64,000 bases of DNA from Blastomussa wellsi. Taxonomy: Eukaryota; Cnidaria; Anthozoa; Scleractinia; Plerogyridae. The position numbers and the translations under genes were made by a program. The stretch lies in the NCBI GenBank assembly GCA_947652115.1, contig OX393567.1, positions 17,357,521 through 17,421,520 of the forward strand, given 5' to 3'. This document shows, in pieces, positions 62,842-64,000 of this stretch (its first letter is position 1; the number at the start of each line of letters is the position of its first letter). Under the pieces are notes generated by a model. The model did not search any database, had not been told where the DNA came from, and worked only from the letters and a program-made list of their open reading frames with translations.

Positions 62842-63357
62842 CTTCAAGGAAAAAAAACAACAGGATTATATCATATAATCTGTAAGCTAATTAGCTCAAA
62901 GGGAACCCCAACTCGTTCAAGGTGACGTAGAATTGTTTGAAGTGATGCCCAAACTCTAAATTTAACCAGACAAGGAAGAAATAAGCGGCAACAATTGCAC
63001 GTCATTAACTCAAAAATGGCGACAAGCGATAACTTTTCTAGTTTTTGTCGCTATTAAATTGGTATTCCTTTATGTCCTGTACAATTTGGAGTTTAGACAT
63101 TTTTACAAATAATTCAAAGTCAATTTGGCGCAAGAGTGGAGGCTCCCTTTAAAAGTACCAAAAACCTTCGAAAAATTAAAAAAATCGTAGATACAAGAAA
63201 GCCCCCCGTTACCAATGTGACAAAAAATGACAATTAAGAATCTCAATTAGAACTTTGAAAAAGGCTCAAAAAGAGGGATTCACGATCCAACGAAACAAGT
63301 AAAGTTCAGACGCAACAGTAAAACTACCACTTTTTTTCAGTGACTTTCCATTCTTAC

Positions 63358-63399
63358 CTTGAACTTGTCTTTTATCATTTGTCTTTGTTTATCTTTTAG
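63358..63399 (-). CDS. EXOC7: EXOC7 (Exo70), small third-from-last exon
   Basis: Acceptor ttttttctccag, donor TTCAAG|gtaaga, exactly 14 codons: LKDKQRQMIKDKFK. It precedes GFN directly, as in Exo70 (L+DK.RQ.IK.+FKGFN). The remaining exons lie beyond 64000. Confidence 0.92.
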
Positions 63400-64000
63400 C
63401 TGGAGAAAAAAACAAAGGCAAAATGAAAAGAAGCGGCTTTAATCACTATATTCGTAATAAACCATTCATAACTTCAGGCTTGAATTCAGCAAACAGTCAG
63501 AGAAAAGCGCGGAAATGCAGTGTGACTCACATATCCAATTTTAGTTTTAACACCTGATTGGTTGTTCGAAAAACTGATTCTGACTGGTTAGAGTATGACG
63601 CTAGCCTACGAATACTGCCGTCTTTCTTCAATTCCGGCGCGAAACGCCAAGCCGGCCCCAATACGACTGAATTCACAGGCTAGTTACGACGCACGATTCC
63701 CCTGTTTTCTTTCACAAGCTCCTTATTTTTCAAGACTGTGCCTCCCTTTCAGACGAATGCCAGTCACCTCGCCACCAGGACATCTAGCCACCAACCAACT
63801 CGCCGACCACACGTGGGAAAATGTCCCGATTTACCATCGTAAATTCTCTTTCCCAATGTCCAAATTTCATTACCAAATGCTAACAAATATGCAAATAAAT
63901 TGGATAAACAATTTAAGAGCAAAAGGAGCAAGTATTTTGGGAGGACGTACAGGATTACAAGGATGGTAGTGCGTTACAGTACAGCAAACTGTATTTTGTA
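63400..64000. other. EXOC7 intron, no further exon seen
   Basis: The + strand ORF at 63595-63969 (124 codons) runs through this intron without recognisable features. Confidence 0.4.

Noticed and set aside
63595..63969. 124-codon + strand ORF at the window end
   Set aside because: Lies in an EXOC7 intron, no recognisable domain, and no matching splice structure seen.

Overview
The window looks like nuclear DNA of a cnidarian, most likely an anthozoan (coral or sea anemone). It is AT-rich, with short exons, canonical GT-AG introns, many palindromic MITE-like elements, tRNA-derived SINEs, and BEL/Pao and Penelope-like retroelement fragments. The animal genes recognised (a kelch protein, TEDC2, UBALD, EXOC7) fix it as metazoan. 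The cnidarian placement is inference from the repeat families and gene style; no species was identified.

Layout. 1-404: last coding part of a kelch-repeat gene (+). 2390-7010: tandem segmental duplication carrying two paralogous genes (-) for ~60-residue single-pass membrane microproteins. 7152-7540: decayed fragment of a transposon-borne domain. 10040-13500: decayed BEL/Pao retrotransposon (+). 14860-33085: TEDC2 (tubulin epsilon/delta complex 2 family) on the - strand, rebuilt from exons whose phases mostly agree. Its ~9.8-kb intron holds an 8.2-kb near-perfect palindrome (15897-24079) with a 200-N assembly gap near the centre. Another TEDC2 intron holds a second inverted repeat (31212-32146). 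34599-34935: small lysine-rich coding region (-) with a frame break. 37167-38288: 3' exon of an unrecognised gene (-). 38300-44300: no gene recognised. 44690-45585: rearranged Penelope-like fragments with a hammerhead-like motif. 46.4-49.1 kb: MITEs and a SINE. 51429-51928: three exons of a UBALD gene (-). 53.5-55.7 kb: nested transposons, one with a clear 9-bp target duplication. 55816-59524: a complete four-exon gene (+), 263 aa, with an HMG-box-like N terminus. 61205-63399: last three exons of EXOC7/Exo70 (-).

The genes are independent eukaryotic units, not an operon. The most unusual items are the giant palindrome inside a centriole gene, the microprotein pair, and the nested or inverted element structures. 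The palindrome arms hold a 233-bp tandem array, an (ATT)n tract and decayed coding fragments I could not identify. Because in-phase TEDC2 exons lie on both sides of the gap in the same orientation, a simple misjoin of unrelated contigs is unlikely. Falsely duplicated arms remain possible.

Exon boundaries were read by eye from splice consensus and reading phase. Family assignments come from recognising protein sequence, without any database search.
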